The position numbers and the translations under genes were made by a program. A stretch of DNA of 64,000 nucleotides from Lactobacillus kefiranofaciens. Lineage in GTDB: Bacteria > Bacillota > Bacilli > Lactobacillales > Lactobacillaceae. Shown in pieces: positions 37,902 to 47,851 of this stretch (position 1 is the stretch's first letter; each line of letters starts with the position of its first letter). The notes under the pieces are model-generated. The model saw only the letters and a program-made list of their open reading frames with translations, was not told the origin of the DNA and did not search any database. Location of the stretch: contig NZ_FMXC01000005.1 in assembly GCF_900103655.1 (NCBI RefSeq), forward strand, positions 1 to 64,000, given 5' to 3'.

Positions 37902-40186
37902 TTTCTGCGCCGCTTTAAAAAACAATCAAATTTTGGGCTTTCAAGCCCACCATAATACCAGCTAATCATACCACAGTCTTGAGTTGAAACCCATGGTATC
38001 TGTTGTTGCCTTAAAGTAGTTAGCGTCTCTTGATGCGGGTGACCAAAACGATTTTTACGTCCAGCCGAAATAAAAACTTTTTTTGGTTTGATCGCCTGTA
38101 AAAAACCGGGATTGGATGAAGTCTTGCTGCCGTGATGTCCTAATTTGAAATAATCTACTGTAAACGGCGTTTTTTGCATGATTTCTTTTTCACCATCTTG
38201 ACCTAAATCACCTGTAAATAGCCAACTTCTATTAGCTACTTTAAAAAATACACTTAACGAGTCTTCATTTTTTCCTTCTCCCGGTTGGTACGGATAAACT
38301 ACATTAAATGTGATTTTAGGCTCTCTTACCTACATCCCTGCTAATAATTCAACCAGTTTAGTATTTCGAACACGCCCATTAATTCTTTTTTGAAAAGACG
38401 GATTATTAATCAAACCCTTAGCCATAAATAATTTTTTCACCCGAATTTGCTCTAGCAACGGTCCTAGATCACCGACATGATCCGCATCCTGGTGTGAAAC
38501 GAAAATTCCATCAATCACACTAATTCCCTGGCTCTTTAAGAAAGGCAAGGTAATTCGGTTAACTTGTGGAGTTTGCTTTTTACCGGTAAAGTTCAGCTTA
38601 CCTCCAGTATCAATCAAATACACTTTTCGCGGGAAGGGGGTTGTAATCAAAATACTATCCCCCTGACCTACATCAATAAAAGTCACCTGTCCTCGCAGTG
38701 GAAAATGAATCATGCTAAAAAATATGGCATAGACCATAAACAAATTTATTTCTAACTGTTTTTTATCAAAATACCACGCTGTCTTCTCCCGCCAAGCTAT
38801 AATCAATAATGCCGTTAGCAAAAGCAACGTCAAACATTGCCACCAATTAATTTGCCCAAACGTGATTAACCCCCATTTGGTCAACGACAATTTAGCAATG
38901 GCTTTTTCACCCAGATTTAAAATCTGCTCCCCCATCAATGCTAATTGATCAGTCAACCAAAAAGTCAAGATATTAATAAATGTGACTGGCATCACCACAT
39001 AATTAAAATATGGCACAACCAGCATATTAAATAAAACTGTCAATAAATTTACTTGATAAAAGAAAAATAATAATAGCGGTGTTAATAAGACATTTAGTAA
39101 AATTGACTGAGTCAATTTGTTAAACCGATTGGTCAACTGTAAGCCAGCAGCCAGAATATAACTCAAAATTGCTCCAGCTGCCATAAATAAACGCGGCACT
39201 AGTAAGATATGCAAAATGCAAGTTAAGCCCAAAAGATCTGGCTGGCTAACTCGATAATGTTTAAATTTACAAATTTTCCCTAAAAAATATGTTAAACTTG
39301 CTCGAACAAATCCTGCTTGGCCACTACTTAAAAAAATTCCTAATAATAAAACCAAACTGCAGCAAGCGAATGTTTCCTCATCAGTTAATTTTAAGTAAAA
39401 ACACACAATACTAATAAGCAAAACGTAAATTCCTACATGCAAGCCTGAGATGCTGAGTAAGTGAATTACGCCTAAATTGCGGTAATTATTTAAAATTTCT
39501 TGATTTTCTTGAGCATTATTTTCACCTAATACCAGTTCACTCCCAAAAAAGCCGAGCAGCTGCGGCATTCTATTAAAATAATTTTGCAAATAAAACCGCC
39601 ACTCATGCAAATAATCAAATAAATTTTGACTCTTAAGTAGAACTAAATTACAGCTGGTGTATTTAATCCTTTGACTAATTCGCTTAGCTAGATAATAATT
39701 TTGATAATCAAATTCCCCCTGATTAGTTGCCGGCTCAATCGGATCACATTCACCAGTTATTTGAGTAAGTAATACAGGCCGACCCTCTTTGAGCAATTTC
39801 TCTTGCTCTTTAGTAACTCGGACACTAATTAAAATATTTCCTTGTTGATAATGCCCTACTCCTGTTAAATAATCGTCTTTAATACGAATTTGATCAGGAT
39901 ACAGTTTAACCTGACTTTGCGCAGTTAAATTAAATGGTATTTCTTTCTTACTAACATAAATTAAACTAGCAAATGTAACTGCAGTTAACAAAACTAACTT
40001 AAAGCTAGTACGATATTTCTTAAACAATAAAAAACTAAAATAAAGCAAAAATACGATAGCTACTAATTGCTGACTAAGAACTGAACAAGAAAATGCTAAA
40101 AATGAAATAGCGACTAAAAGAAGTGCAGTCAACAAGTAAAAACCGAGGTCTTGCCTAAACAGCCAGCTGATCTTTGAGACTTTCAA
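37898..40186 (-). pseudogene. comEC: ComEC DNA-uptake channel, interrupted by an in-frame TAG
   Basis: ComEC moves single-stranded DNA across the membrane during transformation. The reading frame of about 760 codons is intact except for one TAG at 38330-38332. Before it are an OB-like region, the competence membrane domain (LLSISGLHVGIYVLL) and the start of the metallo-beta-lactamase domain (DVGQGDSILI, SHQDADHVGDLGP). After it the frame continues with LFTGDLGQDGE and KLGHHGSKTSSNP, the rest of that domain. The codon was probably CAG. The short product would lack part of the nuclease-like domain, so transformation is probably impaired. The start codon (TTG 40186 or a nearby one) is uncertain. 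Confidence 0.9.
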
Positions 40187-40835
40187 AAGTCTTTTCTCCT
40201 ATACCTGAGACTTGCATTAAATCTTCAATCTTTTTAAAGGAACCATTCTGCTCGCGATATGCAATAATCTGCTCTGCTTTCTTTTCTCCTACGCCAGTCA
40301 ACTTTTGTAGATCCGCCGCACTAGCAGTATTCAAATTGACTTTTTCGCCATTGCTGCCACTTTGAGCGCTATCTTTAGCTTCTCTTGAATTATCGCTTCC
40401 AGCTGTTACTGTAGACACACTTTCAACTTTTTCGCCTTTATATGGAATATGAATCTTATCTTGGTCTTTCAATAAAACTGCCCGATTAATAGCCTTTAAT
40501 TGCGCTTTCGCAGTTGTACCACCAGCCGCTTCAATTAACTCTTGCAAGCGAGCCCCATTTTTTAAAGTATAAACTCCCTGATGTTTAACTGCACCTGAAA
40601 TATCACAGGTAACCGTCTTCGAACTAGACGATGATGCACTACTAGCCATACTAGAGGCATTACTATTGTTAGATGAAGCCGTATTACTGGACTGCATCAC
40701 TTTTTCATTATTCACTTCCGCTACGCTTTCTTGATTATTGCTTTTTTTCAGCCCAAGAACGGCTACTAAAACTATTGTCGCAATAATATAAATTTTCTTT
40801 TCTACGACAACTTCTTTTATTTTATTGAAATTCAT
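40155..40835 (-). CDS. comEA: Competence protein ComEA (DNA receptor)
   Basis: Surface DNA-binding protein that hands DNA to ComEC. 226 residues: an N-terminal membrane anchor (IYIIATIVLVAVLGL), a serine/asparagine-rich linker, a SLBB domain (VTCDISGAVKHQGVYTLKNGARL), a second flexible linker and two helix-hairpin-helix motifs (LQKLTGVGEKKAEQI and LMQVSGIGEKTFESL). It is intact. The comEC frame overlaps its end by about 32 bp. Confidence 0.95.
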   Translation of the reverse strand: MNFNKIKEVVVEKKIYIIATIVLVAVLGLKKSNNQESVAEVNNEKVMQSSNTASSNNSNASSMASSASSSSSKTVTCDISGAVKHQGVYTLKNGARLQELIEAAGGTTAKAQLKAINRAVLLKDQDKIHIPYKGEKVESVSTVTAGSDNSREAKDSAQSGSNGEKVNLNTASAADLQKLTGVGEKKAEQIIAYREQNGSFKKIEDLMQVSGIGEKTFESLKDQLAV

Positions 40836-40864
40836 TAAAATCCCCCCTCTATTATTTATTACGC

Positions 40865-40895
40865 AAAAAAAGCCCAGATTTTTCTCTGGACTTTA
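40865..40895 (-). terminator. Terminator between the SepM-like gene and comEA
   Basis: AAAGTCCAGA/TCTGGGCTTT stem (one G-T pair) followed by seven T. Confidence 0.8.
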
Positions 40896-40903
40896 AATTT
40901 TTT

Positions 40904-41947
40904 TTATTTTTCTTTTTGGTAATGCTTTTTTAGATAATGTAAAGCATCGTCAAATGTGTCCACAGGGACAATTTTCATCTTAGTATGAATTTTCTTAGCA
41001 GTTCGTTTCGCCACTGCATAGTTAGTTTGGCTGGCCTTAACGCTTGTATTATCTGTTGGTGCAAAAAAGACCTCAGCACCAGCACGACTTGCAGCCACAA
41101 CTTTTTTATCAACGCCACCAATAATTCCAACCTTACCCGTAGGCGAAATTGTTCCAGTACCGGCAATTTTATGATCCTTGCTTAAATTCTGTTTAGTAAA
41201 AACTTCATAGCTTTCCAAAGTAAACATTAATCCAGCAGAAGGGCCACCGATTTCGCCTGCATTAATTGTTAATTTAGGAGTGGTCTTTACTGTCACATGT
41301 TCCACCAATTGAATCCCAATTCCAGGTTTATTAGTACCTTTAACTTTAACAATCCGACCGGTAAAATGCTTCTTTTGTTTGCCTCTCAATACAGAAATAG
41401 TAACTTTACTACCAATTTTTTGTTTGCGTAGATAAGTCATCATTTCCTCAGTCGAATGAAATCTTCGCCCGTTAGCTCCTAGTACTGTATCGCCTATCTG
41501 CAATTTGTGCTTAAAACTGGATTTCTTTTGCACTTCCATGACATAAACGCCTAAATACTTTAAGCTATGCTTTTTGCCTGCTTTTTTAGCTGCATAATAA
41601 ATTGCATTCTGCTGACTAGTTTCCATATACCAATTCTGTAATTCATTATATTGCGCGCTAGTTTGGCCTCCTAATAGTTCTTTACTAGGCACGCGTTCAG
41701 AATAAGGCCTGGTATAGCTCCATAAATATTCTAAAATTGAAGCAGGACGGCTCGTTACGCTGACTGTAACTAAATAAAAATTAGCTGGTTTCTTATTCTT
41801 AGATTTAATAAATTGATTGACCGCTACTGCCTCACCCGGTGATTCAATATAATAATCAGTCGGCCAAAATGCTAAAAACGCAACAGCGACAATTGCGACT
41901 AAAGCAATCAGCCAGTTGCGTAAAGATTTTTTTTGCTTATTTTTCAT
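40904..41947 (-). CDS. SepM-like membrane serine protease (PDZ plus Lon-type S16 domain)
   Basis: 347 residues: N-terminal TM segment (LIALVAIVAVAFLAFWP), a PDZ domain in the middle (KLQIGDTVLGANGRRFHSTEEM) and a C-terminal Lon-type protease domain with the Ser in GGPSAGLMF and the Lys in GGVDKKVVAA. The dyad is intact. In streptococci SepM trims a competence peptide at the surface; the substrate here is unknown. The start overlaps coaD by 11 nt. Confidence 0.92.
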   Translation of the reverse strand: MKNKQKKSLRNWLIALVAIVAVAFLAFWPTDYYIESPGEAVAVNQFIKSKNKKPANFYLVTVSVTSRPASILEYLWSYTRPYSERVPSKELLGGQTSAQYNELQNWYMETSQQNAIYYAAKKAGKKHSLKYLGVYVMEVQKKSSFKHKLQIGDTVLGANGRRFHSTEEMMTYLRKQKIGSKVTISVLRGKQKKHFTGRIVKVKGTNKPGIGIQLVEHVTVKTTPKLTINAGEIGGPSAGLMFTLESYEVFTKQNLSKDHKIAGTGTISPTGKVGIIGGVDKKVVAASRAGAEVFFAPTDNTSVKASQTNYAVAKRTAKKIHTKMKIVPVDTFDDALHYLKKHYQKEK

Positions 41948-42425
41948 AACGTAACTTCTCTCTTAAAGCCTGGGCAGCCATCTGCGGCAGAAATTGATCA
42001 ACGTCTTCATCAAAGCGTGCCAGTTCCTTAATCATACTAGAAGCAACGAAAGAATTTTCTGGACTGCTAAATAATAAAACAGTGTTAATGTCTGGTGCTA
42101 AACGCTTATTAATCCCAGCTATTTCTCGTTCATAACGAAAATCAGCACTATTTCTGACGCCACGCACAATTACTTTTGCTTTTAACTCGTGCGCCAATTT
42201 GACAGTTAATTGATCCGGTCGTTCTAATACCTCAATATTAGGGATATCTTTCAATGCATCCCTAGCGAAATCAGCTCGTTGCCGTGCACTAAATAAATAA
42301 TGCTTAGAGGTATTAGTCATTGCCACCACAAAAACTCGATCAAAAATTTCTGCAGCTCGTTTAGCCGTTTCTACATGTCCATTGGTAATCGGATCCAAAC
42401 TTCCCGGAAAAAGTGCAACAGTCAT
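41937..42425 (-). CDS. coaD: Phosphopantetheine adenylyltransferase
   Basis: Fourth step of coenzyme A synthesis. 162 residues, the usual length. LFPGSLDPITNGH carries the T/HxGH nucleotidyl-transfer motif, and ENSFVASSMIKEL matches the family ISSTxIKEL region. Sits between rsmD and the SepM-like gene, the standard Firmicutes order. Confidence 0.97.
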   Translation of the reverse strand: MTVALFPGSLDPITNGHVETAKRAAEIFDRVFVVAMTNTSKHYLFSARQRADFARDALKDIPNIEVLERPDQLTVKLAHELKAKVIVRGVRNSADFRYEREIAGINKRLAPDINTVLLFSSPENSFVASSMIKELARFDEDVDQFLPQMAAQALREKLRYEK

Positions 42426-42431
42426 GATTAT

Positions 42432-42983
42432 TTAATCCTTTCGATAAATTCTTACGATAGTTTTTTTTCCTAAATGATGATCCTTAATCATTGAAAAGCC
42501 CATAATTTTGCCTAACTCAGTATGATCATCAGTTTCAGCTACTATAATTGCTTGTTCATTTAATAAGCCCAATTTATTCATTCGAATCATATCTTTAGCA
42601 ATTTTTTCTTTAGCATAAGGTGGATCCAAAAAAATCAAATCAAATTTTTCTTGTTTTTCACTAAATAATTTTAAGGCTGCTGAACTGCGCATATTGTAGA
42701 TGGCAAAACGTTGTTCCTCCTTGGTTAAAACAACATTTTTCTTAATAATGGCACAGGCGGCATGATTAATATCCACTAGACTAGCACGATCATAGCCACG
42801 CGATACTGCTTCAATTCCTAATGCGCCACTACCCGCATAAAGGTCAAGAACATTGCCACCATTAAAGAATTGCCCTAATGAATTAAATAAAGATTCTTTG
42901 ACCTTATCACTAGTTGGACGCGTCCGATTGCTTTTTAACGTATATAGATTTCTTTTAGCATATTTCCCTGAAATGATTCTCAT
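42432..42983 (-). CDS. rsmD: 16S rRNA (guanine(966)-N2)-methyltransferase
   Basis: 183 residues with the SAM loop NVLDLYAGSGALGIEA and the catalytic DPPY in FLDPPYAKE. RPTSDKVKESLFN is the family N-terminal signature. Its stop is 6 nt before coaD, and its start overlaps the ylbG stop, so translation is coupled. Confidence 0.95.
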   Translation of the reverse strand: MRIISGKYAKRNLYTLKSNRTRPTSDKVKESLFNSLGQFFNGGNVLDLYAGSGALGIEAVSRGYDRASLVDINHAACAIIKKNVVLTKEEQRFAIYNMRSSAALKLFSEKQEKFDLIFLDPPYAKEKIAKDMIRMNKLGLLNEQAIIVAETDDHTELGKIMGFSMIKDHHLGKKTIVRIYRKD

Positions 42984-43324
42984 TATATTTGATCCTCATT
43001 CTTTTCTTGTTCAAGTTGCAGTTTTTCCTCAGCTTCTTTAGCCATAGTAGTAATTTGGCTCTCAATGTATTTACTATCAAGATTTACATTTTCCTCAGCC
43101 GAAATTTCGACATGTTTAATAAAATCCAACTGAGAAATTTCTTTCTTTACCTCTTCTGCTTCTTTACGATTTACATATAATACACAATACTTCATTTTTT
43201 TAGAGAAATATACAATATCTCCATAATGACGTAATTTATATTGATCACTAACCGATTTTAAATAAACAATTAACGCAACTCGTTTAATTAAATGCGTATT
43301 TTCAATTTCTTGATTAATACTCAT
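42983..43324 (-). CDS. ylbG: YlbG family protein (DUF2129)
   Basis: 113 residues; the first 90 match the YlbG pattern (VALIVYLKSVSDQYKLRHYGDIVYFSKKMKY in outline), followed by a glutamate-rich coiled tail. Cytosolic, function unknown in any organism I can name. Always found next to rsmD-coaD in Bacillales and lactobacilli. Starts with a 4-nt overlap with the upstream ftsW-like gene. Confidence 0.9.
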   Translation of the reverse strand: MSINQEIENTHLIKRVALIVYLKSVSDQYKLRHYGDIVYFSKKMKYCVLYVNRKEAEEVKKEISQLDFIKHVEISAEENVNLDSKYIESQITTMAKEAEEKLQLEQEKNEDQI

Positions 43325-44505
43325 GCAATTGTTTCATCCTTTTCTTTTAACATTTTTTCGTTAGCAGCTACATTTAAGACTAAGCCAATCGCGGCCGTCA
43401 AAACAATCATTGAGGAACCCCCATATGAAATAAACGGCAATGTTACCCCAGTAATCGGAAGCAAGCCCAATACAGCGCCAATATTAAAGAAAGCCTCAGT
43501 AAAGATAATGGTCGTCACGCCAAAGCAAATTAATGCGTCAAATTGAGAAACTGCATGTACCCCCACGTTCATAATTTTCCACATTAAATAAAATAGCAGA
43601 CCAATCAACACTATAGTAAAAATTACACCCATTTCTTCTGCCGTAATCGACAAAATAAAATCAGTATAAGGCTCTGGCAAATAGCCCCGCTTTTGCATAC
43701 TGTTGCCTAGTCCAACGCCTAATAAGCCACCATTATGAATGGCGTAATAAGAATTAACTAGTTGAGCGCCACCTTTTCTTTCCAATTCAAAAGGATGCAG
43801 GAATGACATTAACCGTTGAAACTGATAACTTTCTTGCAAAAACTTAGGATTCCATGCTACTACAATGCAAAAAACTGCACCTACCAGAATGACAATTCCA
43901 ATCAGCCAAGCTAATGCTATTTTAGTAGGAACACCTGAGACTGAAAACATGACTAAGGTAATCATAAATAAAATAGCTGTTCCACCAAAATCAGGTTCTA
44001 CAATTACCAAGCACATCAAAAATGCTGCTAAAATCGCTGGGTGTGACAAGTTCGATTTTATCCTGCCTGCCACCAACTTACCATCCCGCCGGTCTAACAC
44101 ATAGGCGAGATAGATCACCAAAGCTAATTTAGTTACCTCAAGTGGCTGCAAATTAATAAATCCCAAATTAATCCAACCCACAGCCCCGTTAACAGCGGCA
44201 GAACTACCATGAGCAAATCTAAGAAAGACTAGCCACATTAGCATTAAAATACAAATAAGTAAAAAACTAGCCACAAATTTAGGACTCTTGAACACTTTTA
44301 TTTTTAATGCATAGAACGGTACACCAAACAGTGCAAATGCTGCTACCGCATAAATTGCTTGTCTAATGCCGTATACATCTGGTTTAAAGCCATTAACTAA
44401 TAAAATATCCGAACTAGCCGAATAAACCAAAATTACCCCTAAGATAACTAAAATTAAGTAAGGGATAAAGATTTTATAGTCAAGATAACGTAATTTTCGA
44501 CGCAC
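43321..44505 (-). CDS. ftsW: FtsW/RodA/SpoVE-family peptidoglycan glycosyltransferase
   Basis: 394 residues, about ten TM segments. SEDS-family marks are the first helix YLILVILGVILVYSASS, AHGSSAAVNGAVGWINLG and the C-terminal LPITGVTLPFISYGGSS. SEDS proteins polymerise lipid II with a partner class B PBP. The position before ylbG-rsmD-coaD favours the division enzyme FtsW over RodA. Starts at GTG 44505, 8 nt after AAGGGG. Confidence 0.9.
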   Translation of the reverse strand: MRRKLRYLDYKIFIPYLILVILGVILVYSASSDILLVNGFKPDVYGIRQAIYAVAAFALFGVPFYALKIKVFKSPKFVASFLLICILMLMWLVFLRFAHGSSAAVNGAVGWINLGFINLQPLEVTKLALVIYLAYVLDRRDGKLVAGRIKSNLSHPAILAAFLMCLVIVEPDFGGTAILFMITLVMFSVSGVPTKIALAWLIGIVILVGAVFCIVVAWNPKFLQESYQFQRLMSFLHPFELERKGGAQLVNSYYAIHNGGLLGVGLGNSMQKRGYLPEPYTDFILSITAEEMGVIFTIVLIGLLFYLMWKIMNVGVHAVSQFDALICFGVTTIIFTEAFFNIGAVLGLLPITGVTLPFISYGGSSMIVLTAAIGLVLNVAANEKMLKEKDETIA

Positions 44506-44549
44506 GAGCGTTGCCCCTTTTATAAAATAATACTTTCCTAATTATAAAA

Positions 44550-44586
44550 CAAAAAAGCCACCACTTCTATTCAGTGATGACTTTTT
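44550..44586 (-). terminator. Terminator after typA
   Basis: AGTCATCACT/AGTGGTGGCT stem (G-T pairs) with T run on the minus strand. Confidence 0.8.
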
Positions 44587-44601
44587 AAAATTTATCTAAA
44601 A

Positions 44602-46446
44602 TTAATTAGCACGATTACGTCTCTTGTCAGCCTTTTGACGTTCTGAAGTGTTCAAAATCTTCTTACGCAAACGAATAGATTTTGGAGTTACTTCACAGTA
44701 TTCATCATCATTCAAGAATTCAATAGCTTCTTCAAGAGTCAAGTTCTTAGGCGTCTTGATCGCAGCTGCGTGGTCCTTACCAGCAGCACGGGTGTTAGTT
44801 AAGTTCTTACCCTTAGTTACGTTAACGGCAATATCACGTTCACGTGATGATTGACCCACAATCATGCCTTCGTAGACTTCAACACCAGCACCGATAAATA
44901 ATTCACCACGTTGCTCAACTGATTGTAATGAGTAAGTAGTTGATTGGCCTTGATTAATTGATACCAAAGCACCGTTACGACGACCTGGGTTCCAATTCTT
45001 AACAACTGGCTTATAAGCTTCAAAGGTGTGGTTCATGATACCATAACCACCAGTTTGAGACATAAATTCGTTGTTGTAACCAATCAAACCACGTGATGGA
45101 ACTAAGAATTCCAAACGAGTTTGACCGTTACCAGTTGATTCCATGTTCTTCATTTCACCCTTACGTTGTGAAAGTGAGTCAATAACTGAACCAACATATT
45201 CATCTGGCGTATCAATTTGAACAGATTCAAATGGTTCACACATAGTACCATCAATTTCACGGTAAATAACCTTAGGACGTGAAAGCTGTAATTCAAAACC
45301 TTCACGACGAAGCTCTTCAACCAAAATCGAAAGGTGAAGTTCACCACGACCTGATACAGTCCAAGCATTCAATTGATCAGTTGGTTCGACCTTTAATGAT
45401 ACGTCAGTACGAGTTTGGCGAATTAAACGATCTTCCAGCTTCTTAGGAGTTACTTGATCACCTTCACGACCTGCAAATGGTGAGTCATTAGCAACAAAGT
45501 CCATTTGCAAAGTTGGTGGATCAATCTTAAGCAGTGGCAAAGCTTCTGGATGATCAGCTGATGCAATAGTTTCACCAACATAAATATCATTAATACCACT
45601 AATTGCAATGATATCACCGGCCTTGGCTTCTTTAATTTCATTACGCTTTAAACCAAAGTAACCAAATAACTTAGTAACGCGGAAGTTTTGAGTTGAGCCA
45701 TCACGCTTCATAACGGTGATATTGTCGCCAACCTTAACGTGACCACGGTAAATTCTACCAACACCGATACGACCAACATAGTCATCCCAATCCAACATAG
45801 TGATTTGGAATTGCAGTGGCTCATCTGAGTTGTCGATTGGAGCAGGAATATTCTTAATAATAGTATCAAAGATTGGATCCATCGTTTCCTTTTGTGTACT
45901 TGGATCTGGATCATATGATGAAGTGCCATTTAAAGCTGACGCATAAACGACTGGGAAGTCAAGCTGTTCATCATTAGCACCTAACTCAATGAAGAGTTCA
46001 AGCACATCATCCAAAACTTTCTTAGGACGAGCACCTGGACGGTCAATCTTGTTCAAAACAACGATTGGCTTAACGCCAGCTTCCAAAGCCTTTTTCAAAA
46101 CAAAACGAGTTTGTGGCATTGGACCTTCATAAGCATCAACTAATAATAATGCTCCATCTACCATGTGCATAACACGTTCTACTTCACCACCAAAGTCGGC
46201 GTGTCCTGGCGTATCCAAGATATTAATAGTAGTATCTTTATAACGAACAGCAGTGTTCTTAGATAAAATAGTAATACCACGTTCACGTTCAATGGCATTT
46301 GAGTCCATAGCACGATCTTCCAGATTCATGTGTTCTGGCAAAGTATCTGATTGCTTCAATAATTGGTTAACCAAAGTAGTTTTACCATGGTCAACGTGGG
46401 CAATAATAGCGATATTTCTAAGATCGTCTCTTCTTTTTTCTGACAA
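44602..46446 (-). CDS. typA: Ribosome-associated GTPase TypA/BipA
   Basis: 614 residues, translational GTPase close to EF-G and LepA, needed for 50S assembly and growth in the cold. G1 [23 protein letters not shown] and NKID are intact; the C-terminal BipA-specific domain ends with the basic [14 protein letters not shown]. Starts at TTG 46446, 8 nt after GGGGAGG. It has a strong promoter and a leader with a terminator hairpin, so expression is probably set by attenuation. Confidence 0.96.
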   Translation of the reverse strand: MSEKRRDDLRNIAIIAHVDHGKTTLVNQLLKQSDTLPEHMNLEDRAMDSNAIERERGITILSKNTAVRYKDTTINILDTPGHADFGGEVERVMHMVDGALLLVDAYEGPMPQTRFVLKKALEAGVKPIVVLNKIDRPGARPKKVLDDVLELFIELGANDEQLDFPVVYASALNGTSSYDPDPSTQKETMDPIFDTIIKNIPAPIDNSDEPLQFQITMLDWDDYVGRIGVGRIYRGHVKVGDNITVMKRDGSTQNFRVTKLFGYFGLKRNEIKEAKAGDIIAISGINDIYVGETIASADHPEALPLLKIDPPTLQMDFVANDSPFAGREGDQVTPKKLEDRLIRQTRTDVSLKVEPTDQLNAWTVSGRGELHLSILVEELRREGFELQLSRPKVIYREIDGTMCEPFESVQIDTPDEYVGSVIDSLSQRKGEMKNMESTGNGQTRLEFLVPSRGLIGYNNEFMSQTGGYGIMNHTFEAYKPVVKNWNPGRRNGALVSINQGQSTTYSLQSVEQRGELFIGAGVEVYEGMIVGQSSRERDIAVNVTKGKNLTNTRAAGKDHAAAIKTPKNLTLEEAIEFLNDDEYCEVTPKSIRLRKKILNTSERQKADKRRNRAN

Positions 46447-46467
46447 AAGTATTCCTCCCCACTCTTC

Positions 46468-46497
46468 AATAAAAAAACTGTGACCTCGTCACAGTTT
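46468..46497 (-). terminator. Terminator-like hairpin in the typA leader (possible attenuator)
   Basis: AACTGTGAC/GTCACAGTT, a perfect 9-bp stem with a 3-base loop, is followed on the minus strand by seven T and lies about 22 nt upstream of the TTG start. No other gene is read from this side, so the hairpin must act on typA transcription itself. Confidence 0.75.
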
Positions 46498-46558
46498 CGG
46501 TAACGCAATAGCGCCTTATCGAAGTGCTTCTTTTTGATCTGTATAGTTACGTTAGTGA

Positions 46559-46587
46559 ATTTTACCACTTAACAGCACATGGGTCAA
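46559..46587 (-). promoter_or_regulatory. typA promoter
   Basis: TTGACC (46587-46582), 17-bp spacer, TAAAAT (46564-46559). It gives a leader of about 105 nt containing the hairpin described above. Confidence 0.75.
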
Positions 46588-46703
46588 CGCTTAACAATCA
46601 TTTAAGTTTGACTTTAATTTCTCAAAAGCAAGCAAAATCCCTTAAAGTATGGTAAAAATATATATTAGATCAGTTAGATAATTAATTAAAAGGAGTAATT
46701 ACT

Positions 46704-47258
46704 TTGATTTTAATGAAAGATATTGTACGAGATGGTAATCCCGTATTACGCCAAATTGCTAAGCCATTAACTTTTCCGCTTAGTGATCATTACAAGCAAT
46801 TAGCAAATGACATGATGGAATACTTAGTTAATTCCCAAGATCCTAAAATCGCCGAAAAACATCAATTAAGAGCTGGCGTTGGTTTAGCCGCACCACAAGT
46901 TGGCGAAGGTGTTCAAATGGCTGCTTTGTTAGTGCCAGATGATCAAGGCAAGATTATTTTTAAGGAAGTCTATGTTAACCCTGAAATTATTTCAGAATCT
47001 GTTCGCCAAGCTTGCCTAAGTGAAGGCGAAGGTTGTTTAAGTGTAGATAAGGTAATTAACGGTTACGTTCCTCGTCCAGATAAATTGACCATTCATTATT
47101 ACACTGTGGATAGCGAGGAAAAAACAATTCGTTTAAAGGATTACCCAGCAATTGTTTCTTCCCACGAAATTGATCACTTAAATGGTCACTTATTCTACGA
47201 TAGAATCAACAAGCAAGATCCATTCTCACTTAAAGAAGATACAGTTGTGATTCCTTAA
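46704..47258 (+). CDS. def: Peptide deformylase
   Basis: Removes the formyl group from new proteins. 184 residues, type 2 (Gram-positive) with insertions. The three motifs [16 protein letters not shown] and HEIDHLNG give the metal ligands Cys and two His. I take TTG 46704, 8 nt after AGGAG; the ATG nine bases later is too far from that site. Divergent from typA. Confidence 0.96.
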   Translation: MILMKDIVRDGNPVLRQIAKPLTFPLSDHYKQLANDMMEYLVNSQDPKIAEKHQLRAGVGLAAPQVGEGVQMAALLVPDDQGKIIFKEVYVNPEIISESVRQACLSEGEGCLSVDKVINGYVPRPDKLTIHYYTVDSEEKTIRLKDYPAIVSSHEIDHLNGHLFYDRINKQDPFSLKEDTVVIP

Positions 47259-47273
47259 TTGTTATTTAAAAAA

Positions 47274-47302
47274 GAAAAGTCCACAGTAAGTGGGCTTTTT
47301 TT
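47274..47302 (+). terminator. Terminator after def
   Basis: AAAGTCCAC/GTGGGCTTT stem (one G-T pair) followed by T run. Confidence 0.85.
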
Positions 47303-47306
47303 ATAC

Positions 47307-47435
47307 AAAAAAACCACTGGATGACTGGGCCAGTGGCTCATACATTGGGAATTAAGAAGATTGAAGAGACTTCTTATAGCGAGCAAATGAGTTTATAAAT
47401 CATTCACTACATATTTTTTATAAATCATTCACTAC
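47307..47435 (-). ncRNA. Probable small RNA of about 130 nt between def and rpoY
   Basis: A near-consensus leftward promoter, TTGACG (47470-47465), 17-bp spacer and TATTAT (47447-47442), faces an intrinsic terminator CCACTGG/CCAGTGG (47314-47336) with seven T. Between them no convincing gene fits: two frames starting MIYK stop after 9-11 codons and lack a ribosome binding site. The transcript opens with a 25-base unit present twice (47392-47441), then a pyrimidine-rich single strand (TCTCTTCAATCTTCTT) that could pair with ribosome binding sites. All elements are seen in sequence; the RNA itself is inferred. Confidence 0.65.
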
Positions 47436-47441
47436 ATATTT
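47392..47441. repeat. Two tandem copies of a 25-bp unit
   Basis: TTTATAAATCATTCACTACA and the next five bases occur twice head to tail, inside the first half of the predicted small RNA and directly beside its -10 box. Confidence 0.85.
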
Positions 47442-47470
47442 ATAATACAACCTTTGTTATTCTACGTCAA
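47442..47470 (-). promoter_or_regulatory. Promoter of the predicted small RNA
   Basis: TTGACG, 17 bp, TATTAT on the minus strand: 5 of 6 matches in each box with ideal spacing. Confidence 0.75.
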
Positions 47471-47623
47471 TGCTTATTACAAAATTAACAAATAAAAAAC
47501 GAATATAAAATCCTTCAAACTTCTTTATATACTTAATTTTGTAAATATGATAGAATTTTCATTAGTTATTGAGTATTTTTACTCAAAATTGATCGTTTAT
47601 ACATTAATTAAGGAGAATCATTT

Positions 47624-47845
47624 ATGATTTACAAAGTTTTGTATCAAAAAGACAAGATTGTCAATCCTCGTAGAGAAACTACTCAAACCCTTTACATGGA
47701 AGCTGACAACATGGTCGAAGCAAGAAGTACGGTTGAGGACAATACCCCCTACAACATTGAACTCATCCAAGAATTAACTGGCAACTCTTTAGCTTACGAA
47801 AAAGAACATGCCGACTTTAAGTTGACTAAGTTCGATAAGAAGTAA
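47624..47845 (+). CDS. rpoY: RNA polymerase epsilon subunit
   Basis: 73-residue auxiliary subunit of Firmicutes RNA polymerase (formerly YkzG, DUF1447). The MIYKVLYQ start, [10 protein letters not shown] and [10 protein letters not shown] segments fit the family. AAGGAG lies 9 nt before the ATG. rnjA follows 6 nt later; the rpoY-rnjA pair is the conserved arrangement. Confidence 0.95.
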   Translation: MIYKVLYQKDKIVNPRRETTQTLYMEADNMVEARSTVEDNTPYNIELIQELTGNSLAYEKEHADFKLTKFDKK

Positions 47846-47851
47846 CAAAGA

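Noticed and set aside
47307-47441. Type I toxin-antitoxin locus or a CRISPR-like array from the tandem 25-bp repeats
   Set aside because: Only two adjacent copies without spacers, and no hydrophobic toxin peptide on either strand; the frames are 9-11 codons.
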